Source: CAZPUI01 sp964415525
GTDB taxonomy: Bacteria; Acidobacteriota; Holophagae; Holophagales; Holophagaceae
Direction of reading: 5' to 3'
Length of the DNA: 12,411 nucleotides
Assembly: GCA_964415525.1 (NCBI GenBank)
Contig: CAYQAS010000121.1
Coordinates: forward strand, 1 to 12,411
Shown: positions 1 through 5,383 of the stretch, one piece after another
Numbering within the stretch: position 1 is the first letter of the stretch
Layout: every line of letters starts with the position of its first letter
Translations under genes and position numbers: made by a program
The notes under the pieces: generated by a model
Database searches by the model: none
Seen by the model: the letters and a program-made list of their open reading frames with translations, nothing else
Told to the model about the DNA's origin: nothing

Positions 1-442
1 TCATCATCGGCACGGGCAGCAGGCGCGCGGAGGCGCCGCCCAGGTAGCGGTAGAGCGGCTGGCCGCAGGCCTTGGCAGCCGCGTCGGCGAGCGCCATGGA
101 TACACCGAGGGTGGCGTTGGCGCCGAGGTTCGCTTTGTTCTCGGTGCCATCGAGGCTGATCATCACCTCGTCCAGCTCGGCCTGCTGGAAGGGGTCCATG
201 CCCTGGAGGGCGTCGTGGATTTCCGTATTGATCGCGTGCACCGCGCCAAGGACACCCTTGCCGAGGTAGCGCTTCTTGTCGCCGTCCCGCTTCTCCAGAG
301 CCTCGCGGCTGCCGGTGGAGGCGCCGCTGGGGACCATGGCCTGACCGAAGGAACCATCGTTCAGGTAGACCCGAGCGAGCACCGTCGGGTTACCCCGGCT
401 GTCGAGAATTTCAAGGGCGGAAACGCGTTCAATGAGTTTCAT
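1..442 (-). CDS. eno: Enolase (phosphopyruvate hydratase), N-terminal part
   Basis: Enolase interconverts 2-phosphoglycerate and phosphoenolpyruvate in glycolysis and gluconeogenesis in the cytosol. The first 147 residues are visible; the C-terminal two thirds, including the catalytic barrel, lie beyond base 1. Seen directly: the N-terminal motif DSRGNPT (about residues 14-20), the mobile metal-binding loop VPSGASTG (about 37-44) whose Ser42 ligates the second Mg in this family, RDGD (about 52-55), and GANATLGVS (about 107-115). The start ATG at 442 gives the canonical family N-terminus, and AGGA lies about 8 nt upstream. The gene lies 44 nt downstream of the TrpC-like/histone-like gene on the same strand, so the two are probably co-transcribed, although a small hairpin lies between them. 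Nothing in the visible part looks degenerate. Identification is very secure. Confidence 0.96.
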   Translation of the reverse strand, partial: MKLIERVSALEILDSRGNPTVLARVYLNDGSFGQAMVPSGASTGSREALEKRDGDKKRYLGKGVLGAVHAINTEIHDALQGMDPFQQAELDEVMISLDGTENKANLGANATLGVSMALADAAAKACGQPLYRYLGGASARLLPVPMM

Positions 443-457
443 GGCGGAATCCTACAA

Positions 458-473
458 ACGCCCTCCGGGGCGT
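458..473 (-). terminator. Small GC hairpin between the tail gene and eno
   Basis: A perfect 6-bp stem (acgccc/gggcgt) closes a 4-nt loop, ending 13 nt after the upstream stop codon. On the minus strand it is followed only by TTTG, so it is at best a weak or partial terminator. It could instead stabilise an RNA end or shape the enolase leader, since eno starts 15 nt further on. The hairpin is seen; the role is inferred. Confidence 0.3.
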
Positions 474-486
474 GTAACCAGCTTAC

Positions 487-1194
487 CTACTTCTTGGCAG
501 CCTTCTTCGGAGCGACGGCCTTCTTGGCCACTGGCTTGGCGGCAGCCTTCTTGGGGGCAGCAGCGGCCTTCTTCGGGGCGACGGCCTTCTTGGCCACCGG
601 CTTGGCGACAGCCTTCTTGGGGGCGGCAGCGGCCTTCTTCGGAGCGACGACCTTCTTGGCCACCGGCTTGGCGGCGGTCTTCTTGGGGGCAGCCGCCTTC
701 TTCGCAACGGGCTTGGCGACAGCCTTCTTGGCCACCGGCTTGGCGACAGCCTTCTTGGGGGCAGCAGCGGCCTTCTTCGGGGCGGCAGCCTTCTTCACGA
801 CAGGCTTGGCAGCAGCCTTCTTAGCGACGGGCTTGGCGGCGACCTTCTTGGCGGCCGGCTTGGGGGCAGCGGCCTTCTTCACGGCGGGCTTCTTCTCGGC
901 AACCTTCTTGGCGGCGGGCTTGGGAGCAGCGGCCTTCTTCACGGCGGGCTTCTTCTCGGCAGCCTTCTTGACGGCGGGTTTCTTCTCGGCGGCGGCCTTC
1001 TTCACGGCAGGCTTCTTCTCGGCAGCCTTCTTGACCGCGGGTTTCTTCTCGGCGACGGCCTTCTTCACGGCAGGCTTCTTTTCTGCCGGCTTCTTGGCAG
1101 CGGCCTTCTTCACGGCGGGCTTCTTGGCAGCGGGCTCGGCAGCCGGGGTGTCGACCTGGCCGGTGGTCTCGTCAGGCAGCTGGACGTGTGCCAT
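487..1194 (-). CDS. Possible separate histone H1-like protein from an internal start
   Basis: This is an alternative product nested in frame within the TrpC-like gene. Met302 of the long frame is preceded by AAGGAG with 6 nt between GGAG and ATG, an excellent ribosome site for this genome. Starting there gives a 235-residue protein with a short acidic lead (MAHVQLPDETTGQVD) and then an almost pure Lys/Ala/Pro/Val tail. It lacks any globular domain and is strongly basic, as in H1-like nucleoid proteins that bind DNA through a disordered tail. The tail has two sections: an EKKPAVKKAA-type block (about residues 325-390 of the long frame) and an AKPVAKKA/APKKAAAA block to the end. The ribosome site and start codon are seen; production of a separate protein, alone or with the fusion, is inferred. 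Confidence 0.55.
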   Translation of the reverse strand: MAHVQLPDETTGQVDTPAAEPAAKKPAVKKAAAKKPAEKKPAVKKAVAEKKPAVKKAAEKKPAVKKAAAEKKPAVKKAAEKKPAVKKAAAPKPAAKKVAEKKPAVKKAAAPKPAAKKVAAKPVAKKAAAKPVVKKAAAPKKAAAAPKKAVAKPVAKKAVAKPVAKKAAAPKKTAAKPVAKKVVAPKKAAAAPKKAVAKPVAKKAVAPKKAAAAPKKAAAKPVAKKAVAPKKAAKK

Positions 1195-2097
1195 GAGGTT
1201 CTCCTTTTTGCCCTTCCGGGCGGCTTGGGATGAAGGTGATGAAGAAATGGCAGTGGAATCCTGATCGATCTCGGCGTCGCCTTCGAGTTCCTGGGCGGGC
1301 TTCGACTTGGCGCGGACGGGCTTACGGGCGGGCTCGGCTCCCGAGAGAATCTGGGCGAGCCGCTTTCCTGGGTAGAACTCGTCGAGCAGCGCATCCCCGA
1401 TGATGACGGCGTGGACGCCGAGGGACTCCAGGTGCCGGACCTGCTCGAGGGTCTGCACACCAGCCTCGATCATGCGGAGGCACCGGCGTTCAGGCACTTT
1501 GGCGAGCAGGGCCATCGCCTTTTCCCACGAGGGTTCCCAAGTGTCGAGATCTCGGCCCACCACGCAGATGATGTCGCCGCCGGCTTCCAGTGCACGTTCG
1601 ATCTCTGTCTCGTTGGTGACCTCCATGACCACGTCGAGGTTCTTCGACAGGGCCAGCTTCGTGAGGGCATCGAGACGGTCCTGCTCCAGCAGGGCCACGA
1701 AGAGGAAGACCGCATCGGCACCGAGGATCTTGCTCTCTTCGATCTGGTATTCCTCGAAGATGAAGTCCCGGCGGATGAGGGGAACCTTGAGTTGGCTTCG
1801 AGCGTCGCTGAGGCACTTGTCCTCCCCGAAATACAGGAAGCGGTCCGTCGCGATGGAGAGGGCGCGAGCGCCATTCTCGACGAGGGACTTGCCGTGCGTG
1901 GATGCGCGGTACTGCTCACGCACCTGGCCACGCAGCGGGTTGCCGCCAGCGACTTCACCAATGACGGTGATGCCGGGCTGGCTCAACTCTTCCTTGAGGG
2001 AGTGATGGCCCCGGTAGCCATCTTTCGTGGCGACGGGGCCTTTCTGCTTCTTGATCTCGATGTCCAGCGCCTTGAAGATCTGGACCTTTTTCAGCAT
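487..2097 (-). CDS. TrpC-like (IGPS-fold) domain fused to a Lys/Ala-rich histone H1-like tail
   Basis: The 536-residue frame has two parts. Residues about 1-252 align along the indole-3-glycerol-phosphate synthase barrel (GEV, RDFI, DAVFLFVALL, MEV, GRDL, IEAGV, IIGDALL). Key residues of that family are changed: the substrate Lys of the EIKRASPSKG motif is Ala50, the general-acid Lys of LxKDFI is Arg110, Asn180 is Val, the Ser of ESG is Ala212, and the phosphate-loop Ser after IIG is Asp235. Glu48, Glu159 and Arg182 remain. IGPS activity in tryptophan synthesis is therefore doubtful. Residues 253-301 are a charged, Ser-rich linker. From 302 on, a tail of KKPAVKKAA, AKPVAKKA and APKKAAA units resembles bacterial H1-like DNA-binding proteins (AlgP/Hc1 type). 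The ATG at 2097 has GGAGG 7 nt upstream and a promoter about 90 nt away. It could be a true fusion or two cistrons whose separating stop is absent. No other trp gene is in view. Confidence 0.8.
   Translation of the reverse strand: MLKKVQIFKALDIEIKKQKGPVATKDGYRGHHSLKEELSQPGITVIGEVAGGNPLRGQVREQYRASTHGKSLVENGARALSIATDRFLYFGEDKCLSDARSQLKVPLIRRDFIFEEYQIEESKILGADAVFLFVALLEQDRLDALTKLALSKNLDVVMEVTNETEIERALEAGGDIICVVGRDLDTWEPSWEKAMALLAKVPERRCLRMIEAGVQTLEQVRHLESLGVHAVIIGDALLDEFYPGKRLAQILSGAEPARKPVRAKSKPAQELEGDAEIDQDSTAISSSPSSQAARKGKKENLMAHVQLPDETTGQVDTPAAEPAAKKPAVKKAAAKKPAEKKPAVKKAVAEKKPAVKKAAEKKPAVKKAAAEKKPAVKKAAEKKPAVKKAAAPKPAAKKVAEKKPAVKKAAAPKPAAKKVAAKPVAKKAAAKPVVKKAAAPKKAAAAPKKAVAKPVAKKAVAKPVAKKAAAPKKTAAKPVAKKVVAPKKAAAAPKKAVAKPVAKKAVAPKKAAAAPKKAAAKPVAKKAVAPKKAAKK
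490..1130. repeat. Imperfect coding tandem repeats (Lys/Ala tail)
   Basis: On the plus strand the stretch is a run of short degenerate units built on gccttctt, each with a GC-rich filler, spaced mostly 18-36 nt. Each unit encodes one KKA or KKP step of the basic tail. Whole blocks recur almost unchanged, for example the units around 880-925 and 930-985. Codon-in-phase repetition like this is prone to length change by slippage or unequal recombination. The repetition also creates long spurious open frames on the opposite strand. Confidence 0.85.
1201..1206 (-). promoter_or_regulatory. Internal Shine-Dalgarno (AAGGAG) inside the fusion gene
   Basis: On the minus strand AAGGAG is followed by AACCTC and ATG at 1194. 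Spacing and strength match the ribosome sites of the flagellar genes in this window. It falls exactly at the junction between the linker and the basic tail, where a separate gene would begin. Confidence 0.55.
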
Positions 2098-2184
2098 GCA
2101 TCAACCTCCGTGAGGGAAGCGGTTTCGGGACTGCGAAAGCCACCGTCTACTTCCCTTTTGAATGAGCCACCATCGCTTTGACCA

Positions 2185-2212
2185 ACTAAACCAGCGTTCG
2201 AACGCCGGTCAA
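2185..2212 (-). promoter_or_regulatory. Sigma70-type promoter with a palindromic operator in its spacer
   Basis: On the minus strand a -35 box TTGACC (2212-2207) is followed after 16 nt by a -10 box TTTAGT (2190-2185), with an A-rich stretch just upstream. The spacer is filled by a palindrome: the perfect core GCGTTCGAACGC (2194-2205) within an 18-bp inverted repeat having one mismatch (2191-2208). A dimeric repressor bound here would block RNA polymerase. The predicted start near 2178 leaves an 80-nt leader before the TrpC-like gene. Sequence elements are seen; promoter activity and the regulator are inferred. Confidence 0.5.
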
Positions 2213-2350
2213 TCTTTTTCTCACTGTTTCCCTGCTTTTTCGAGGCTTTATTGCGTGTCGAAACAGGGCCTCGCGGTGTGTCATGGCGTGGATTTGACGA
2301 GGCCATGGACGGATTGAATTTGCCCAAATCCTCTGGTGATGGGGGTTTGG

Positions 2351-2378
2351 GAGGATTCCATTGTGATGGAATACCCTC
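2351..2378. other. Bulged stem-loop in the intergenic region
   Basis: GAGG-ATTCCAT pairs with ATGGAAT-(ac)-CCTC: a perfect 7-bp stem (2355-2361 with 2366-2372), tetraloop tgtg, then 4 more pairs after a 2-nt bulge. No T-run follows on either strand, so it is not a standard terminator. It may be part of a structured RNA or a protein-binding inverted repeat. Confidence 0.35.
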
Positions 2379-2410
2379 GCGGATGCTCCGGATTCGCATG
2401 TGTTCGGAGC

Positions 2411-2437
2411 AAAAAATAGGACTGCCACTCGTGGCGG
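2411..2437 (-). terminator. Weak possible terminator of the flagellar operon
   Basis: On the minus strand a short stem around GCCAC/GTGGC (2424-2435, extendable by two outer pairs to 2422-2437) is followed after a few bases by a run of six T (2416-2411). The stem is short with a tight loop, and the T-run is offset, so support is weak. It is the only T-run downstream of the flagellar operon. Confidence 0.22.
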
Positions 2438-2595
2438 ATGCAGGGATGAACACGCCCTCCGAAACAGGCGTCGAATCTGCCCTTGCGGCCTTTCCCTGTG
2501 ACCTCCTCAGAGGAAAAGAGATGTCGTTTGAACGGCCATTAGGACTGTGGCGGGAGTCTGCGTGAGTGGACACCACGAAGGGAAACTCGGCCTTA

Positions 2596-2616
2596 GGCTT
2601 GCCCCGTTCGCAAGCC
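2596..2616 (-). terminator. Hairpin just downstream of the flagellar operon
   Basis: A perfect 7-bp stem (ggcttgc/gcaagcc) with a 7-nt loop lies 30 nt after the last stop codon of the operon. No T-run follows on the minus strand, so it may act as an RNA 3' end stabiliser or a factor-assisted terminator rather than a classic intrinsic terminator. Confidence 0.4.
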
Positions 2617-2645
2617 CAGGAATCCCGGTCCCGCAGAGATCGGCA

Positions 2646-2945
2646 TCAGTTTCCAGCGGGTCGGTAAGCGCGCAGTGCACGGCTTCCCTGGGCCTGATGA
2701 TCGAGTTCCAGTCGGAGGGATTCCCGCTTTTGGTTCAGGTGCACGAGCAGATGCTCTACCTTGCGGCCAAGATTCCGTGCCCGGGATGCTAGGCATTCCC
2801 ACTCAGGTCCACGATCCGCGCTCGCGACGGCCTCAGCGAAGCGAAGGCGCCAAGCCTCGATGGCATCGGGATCTTCCGGGAACGGCTGCTCTTCCAGCAT
2901 GCGTTCCATCTCGTCCAGCACGAGGGCGAGGTCACGATCGCTCAT
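2646..2945 (-). CDS. Small helical protein in the fliT position
   Basis: A 99-residue protein, acidic in its first half and basic towards the end, apparently all helical, with no signal peptide or membrane segment. I do not recognise a clear family motif. Its ATG (2945) overlaps the fliS stop as ATGA, so it is translationally coupled to fliS. The small gene directly after fliS is commonly fliT, the export chaperone for FliD, and the size fits. The open frame extends upstream to 3107, but that part overlaps fliS and reads as an out-of-frame Arg-rich shadow, so MSDRDLAL is the sensible start. The gene and coupling are well supported; the FliT-like role is inferred from position and size only. 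Confidence 0.75.
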   Translation of the reverse strand: MSDRDLALVLDEMERMLEEQPFPEDPDAIEAWRLRFAEAVASADRGPEWECLASRARNLGRKVEHLLVHLNQKRESLRLELDHQAQGSRALRAYRPAGN

Positions 2946-3373
2946 CCGACCAGTCCGTTCACGCCTCCGGCGGGTGCGGTTTCCTTGGTCTTGCGCTGCT
3001 GGTGCAAGGTCTCCCAGGCGCTGCGGATCTCGAGCATCTGCTTGGCAATGTGCTCCAGGCGTGCGGCCTGGTTCTGCTGACTGGCGTCGAACAACTCGTG
3101 GAGCCACCAGTCGTAGATGCGGGCGAGGTTCGTGGCAAGCTCACCCCCGTTGTCGGGATCGAGCCAAACCGCCAATTCCTCGATGATCGCGGACACACGG
3201 TTCACGCAACGGGCCTTGGCCGGGATATCGCGATTGCGAATGGCTTGGATGGCCTGGTTCAGGAACCGATGGGCACCCTCCAGGAGCATGGCAGCCAACT
3301 GCTCAGGAGAGGCGCCCTGGATCCGCTGGGCCAGGTACTGGTCCGCCGCGTTCCCTCCGCCGTATCCAACCAT
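2942..3373 (-). CDS. fliS: Flagellar secretion chaperone FliS
   Basis: FliS binds the C-terminal region of unfolded flagellin in the cytosol, preventing premature polymerisation and delivering it to the type III export gate. The 143-residue protein has the family pattern: a tyrosine near the N-terminus (DQYL), SPEQLAAMLLEGAHRF, a middle helix with IIEELAVWLD, GGELATNLARIYDWW, and a final helix ending in EIRSAWETL. I chose the ATG at 3373 because GGAGG lies 8 nt upstream. An ATG 15 nt earlier (3388) is in frame but has no close ribosome site, and its codons overlap that Shine-Dalgarno. It lies 50 nt after fliD, and its stop overlaps the next start (ATGA). Length is slightly above the usual 125-135 residues. 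Identification is firm. Confidence 0.93.
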   Translation of the reverse strand: MVGYGGGNAADQYLAQRIQGASPEQLAAMLLEGAHRFLNQAIQAIRNRDIPAKARCVNRVSAIIEELAVWLDPDNGGELATNLARIYDWWLHELFDASQQNQAARLEHIAKQMLEIRSAWETLHQQRKTKETAPAGGVNGLVG

Positions 3374-3423
3374 CGTTTCGTCCTCCATCAGGGCGTTTCG
3401 GCCCGACGTGCACTCCTGATTAA

Positions 3424-4818
3424 CTATGCGATCGAGCTCAGGCTCTGGCCCGCTGCCTGCATCTTCCCGATGGTGCTTTCGAGGTTGGCATACAGGGCTT
3501 GAAGCATGGCCTTCCGCTTGTCCAGGCGGACCTGGCCTGATTCGATCTGCTTGGAGAGCCGCACGTTCTGGTCATCCACGCGGCGGATCACCTGGGCCAA
3601 GTCGCCGGATCCAGGAGAGGTGATCTTGAAGACCGTGGACTGGATGTTGGCGCCGGCCTTGGTAAAGAGGTTGGCGAGGTCGGTTGGACTGACGTCGAGA
3701 GCCTTTTGCAGGACGGTCGTGTCCAGGGAAAGCGTTCCGTCGCGATTGGTCTTGAGCCCCGATTCGGCGCCGGACTGGAATGTATTGGTCGAACTGAGGC
3801 CGTCCGCACGGAATACGAGTTCGTGACGCAGACGTTCGATCATGTTCCGCACGGCGGTGTCGCCGGCCATCGTTCCGTCGGTACCCGAGTTGTCTTTGTA
3901 GATCTTGAGTAGGCTGTTGAACTTGCTGACGACATCGTTGAGGGCGTTGCTGACGGCAGACCTGTCCTGGCTCACCGTGAGAGTGGTGGCCGTGGCCTGA
4001 CCTTCCCCTTTCAGGGTCAAGGAAAGGCCTTCCACCGCGTCGGTCACCGTATTGCTCTTTCGCCACATTTCGACGCCGTTGACGTAGAAATGCGCGTCCT
4101 GGGCCGCACCGTTGGAGGTGCGACCGCCTGCGGTGAGCGCTCCCGAGGTCAGCGTGCCCGTGTCGAGGCCCAGCGTATTGGCCGCGCCATCAGCGGTGAC
4201 GTCGGCGAACTTGAAGGTCGTGGCTCCTGCGCTGCCAGTCCCGGTGCTCTTGGCGTTCAAGACGAGTTTGTAGGGTGTGCCAGCGGCCCCCGTATTCACG
4301 ATGGTGGCGCTGACATTGGCGCCGGAGGCGTTGATGGCGTCTCGCAATCCCGTAAGGGTGTTGTTGCTGCCCGTGCCGGAGATGGTGAACGTCTTGGTCG
4401 ACCCATCGGTATCGAGGAGGGCAAAAGTCGCCGTCTTTCCGTCCTCGACCACTTTCGAACTGCTGGTGGCCACGCCCTGGAGATCGGTCATCTGAGCCTT
4501 GGTGGCCATGGCGGCCACCTTGACGTCGTACGTACCGGGAGCCGCGCCACTTGCGGTCGCGGTTACATAGGTGTTGTTCGGATCGGAACTGAGGAGTGAG
4601 CGGGCGCTGAAACTGGAGTTGTAGAGGTTTCCCAGGCTCGTATTGAAGGCCAGCATGGCCGCGTTCACGCTGCGCAGACTGGAAATGCGCCTGGCGTTGA
4701 GCGCCTTCCGGTCTTCCATGCGCTGGAGGGGAGCCCCCTCCTTGTCCATGACGGCCTGAATCAGCTGGTCGGTGGGAAGGCTGGTCGCTAGTCCAGAAAA
4801 ATTAACTGTGGATGCCAT
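3424..4818 (-). CDS. fliD: Flagellar filament cap protein FliD (hook-associated protein 2)
   Basis: FliD is exported through the hook and forms the oligomeric cap under which flagellin subunits fold. The 464-residue protein starts with the typical MASTVNFSGLATSLPTDQLI. FliD_N covers about residues 5-100, followed by Ala/Thr/Gly-rich surface domains with flagellin-like TISGTGSNNTL and LRDAINASGANVSA (about 145-172). FliD_C covers about 250-450, with SKFNSLLKIY and FLxLD-type TLSLDTTVLQKAL. Both ends are predicted coiled-coil, as expected for parts that stay in the D0/D1 core. The ATG at 4818 has GGAGG 6 nt upstream, but that site can pair with CCTCC just before it. The gene is 33 nt after flaG and 50 nt before fliS. 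Length is normal. Identification is firm. Confidence 0.95.
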   Translation of the reverse strand: MASTVNFSGLATSLPTDQLIQAVMDKEGAPLQRMEDRKALNARRISSLRSVNAAMLAFNTSLGNLYNSSFSARSLLSSDPNNTYVTATASGAAPGTYDVKVAAMATKAQMTDLQGVATSSSKVVEDGKTATFALLDTDGSTKTFTISGTGSNNTLTGLRDAINASGANVSATIVNTGAAGTPYKLVLNAKSTGTGSAGATTFKFADVTADGAANTLGLDTGTLTSGALTAGGRTSNGAAQDAHFYVNGVEMWRKSNTVTDAVEGLSLTLKGEGQATATTLTVSQDRSAVSNALNDVVSKFNSLLKIYKDNSGTDGTMAGDTAVRNMIERLRHELVFRADGLSSTNTFQSGAESGLKTNRDGTLSLDTTVLQKALDVSPTDLANLFTKAGANIQSTVFKITSPGSGDLAQVIRRVDDQNVRLSKQIESGQVRLDKRKAMLQALYANLESTIGKMQAAGQSLSSIA

Positions 4819-4824
4819 GGCAGT

Positions 4825-4837
4825 CCTCCCCGGGAGG
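4825..4837 (-). promoter_or_regulatory. Hairpin sequestering the fliD ribosome site
   Basis: On the minus strand CCTCC-CGG-GGAGG forms a 5-bp GC-rich hairpin whose right arm is the fliD Shine-Dalgarno. It lies 14 nt after the flaG stop codon, so a ribosome finishing flaG would open it, which could couple fliD to flaG translation. The complementarity is seen; the effect is inferred. Confidence 0.35.
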
Positions 4838-4851
4838 CAAAGACGACCCGG

Positions 4852-5304
4852 TCAGAGTTTTTCATCAAGAAGGATGCCAGCCCCCTCGAACGTGAGTTGC
4901 TGCTTGATTCGCTTGGCCATCTCCAGAACCTCGTCGGCCGGGAATTGGCGGATGACTTCCTGGGTGACGGGATTGACCACCTTGAAGAGGTAACGGCCGC
5001 TGTCAGAGTCTGCACGGAACTGGAGGTTCGAAGGGAGGCCTTCGAGGTATTTCCGCAAGGAGGAGCTGGCTTCCTCGAGGTTGGGTGACGCGGCAGCCTT
5101 GGATTCCGCCAAGGCGCGTGCCACAGCGTCCGCCCTGAGGTCCTTGCCGTTTCCTCTGGCCGACGGATGTGCGACGGCGCCCTCCGGCGGCATTCCCGGA
5201 GCAGAACTCGTTGGATCTGGCTGTGCGGTCCTGGACAAAGTGATCCCTTGAGCCACGACCTGAACCTGACCCACGCTTCCTGAAGAAGTAATGGGGTCGG
5301 CCAT
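4852..5304 (-). CDS. flaG: Flagellar protein FlaG
   Basis: A 150-residue soluble protein. The first 80 residues are Pro/Ser/Ala-rich and probably disordered. The C-terminal domain (about 85-150) has the FlaG family pattern: LQFRADSDSGRYLFKVVNPVTQEVIRQFP, with the hallmark V-x-D-x-x-T-G-E-V-I-R-Q-I-P theme in the variant form NPVTQEVIRQFP, then DEVLEMAKRIKQ. FlaG is encoded next to flagellin and fliD in many polar flagellates and influences filament length, but its molecular role is poorly defined. AGGAGG stands 5 nt before the ATG. The gene sits between flagellin and fliD; a 10-bp hairpin upstream may separate its expression level from that of flagellin. Identification is good. Confidence 0.9.
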   Translation of the reverse strand: MADPITSSGSVGQVQVVAQGITLSRTAQPDPTSSAPGMPPEGAVAHPSARGNGKDLRADAVARALAESKAAASPNLEEASSSLRKYLEGLPSNLQFRADSDSGRYLFKVVNPVTQEVIRQFPADEVLEMAKRIKQQLTFEGAGILLDEKL

Positions 5305-5337
5305 GGTGCCCTCCTGTCAACTTCCGAATCGCGACGG

Positions 5338-5365
5338 GGGGGAGGGTCCTTATGAACCCTCCCCC
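5338..5365 (-). terminator. Strong hairpin between flagellin and flaG
   Basis: A perfect 10-bp stem (gggggagggt/accctccccc) with an 8-nt loop starts 19 nt after the flagellin stop and ends 33 nt before the flaG start. No T-run follows, so it is best read as a partial terminator or a 3' stabiliser of a short flagellin mRNA. Either would give far more flagellin than cap proteins, matching the needed stoichiometry. Confidence 0.5.
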
Positions 5366-5383
5366 GGATCACGCGTATTCACC

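Larger units (their letters stand above)
2098..2645. other. Intergenic region without a supported gene
   Basis: About 550 bases between the flagellar operon end and the TrpC-like gene. The open frames crossing it (plus 2251-2565, minus 2091-2576) lack good ribosome sites, family motifs or typical composition. It looks less GC-rich than the flanking genes. It contains the TrpC-like promoter (2185-2212), a bulged hairpin (2351-2378), a weak hairpin with a downstream T-run on the minus strand (2411-2437) and a 7-bp hairpin just after the flagellar operon (2596-2616). A small RNA is possible but not demonstrated. Confidence 0.6.

Noticed and set aside
490..1130. CRISPR-like appearance of regularly spaced short repeats
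   Set aside because: Units are short, degenerate and codon-phased, with no unique spacers. They encode a continuous basic protein tail.
215..1264. Long plus-strand open frame (349 codons) rich in Phe/Leu/Ala/Gly, resembling a membrane or repeat protein
   Set aside because: It is the antisense of the Lys/Ala repeats, where aag and gcc codons read as ctt and ggc. It has no ribosome site, and it also runs into antisense enolase sequence.
2251..2565. Plus-strand open frame of 104 codons in the intergenic gap
   Set aside because: No Shine-Dalgarno, no family resemblance, atypical composition, and it crosses the hairpins.
2091..2576. Minus-strand open frame of 161 codons across the intergenic gap
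   Set aside because: No good ribosome site, no recognisable motif, and it overlaps the promoter and ribosome site of the TrpC-like gene.
2946..3107. N-terminal extension of the small gene after fliS
   Set aside because: The extension is an Arg-rich out-of-frame reading of fliS. The ATGA-coupled start at 2945 is far better.
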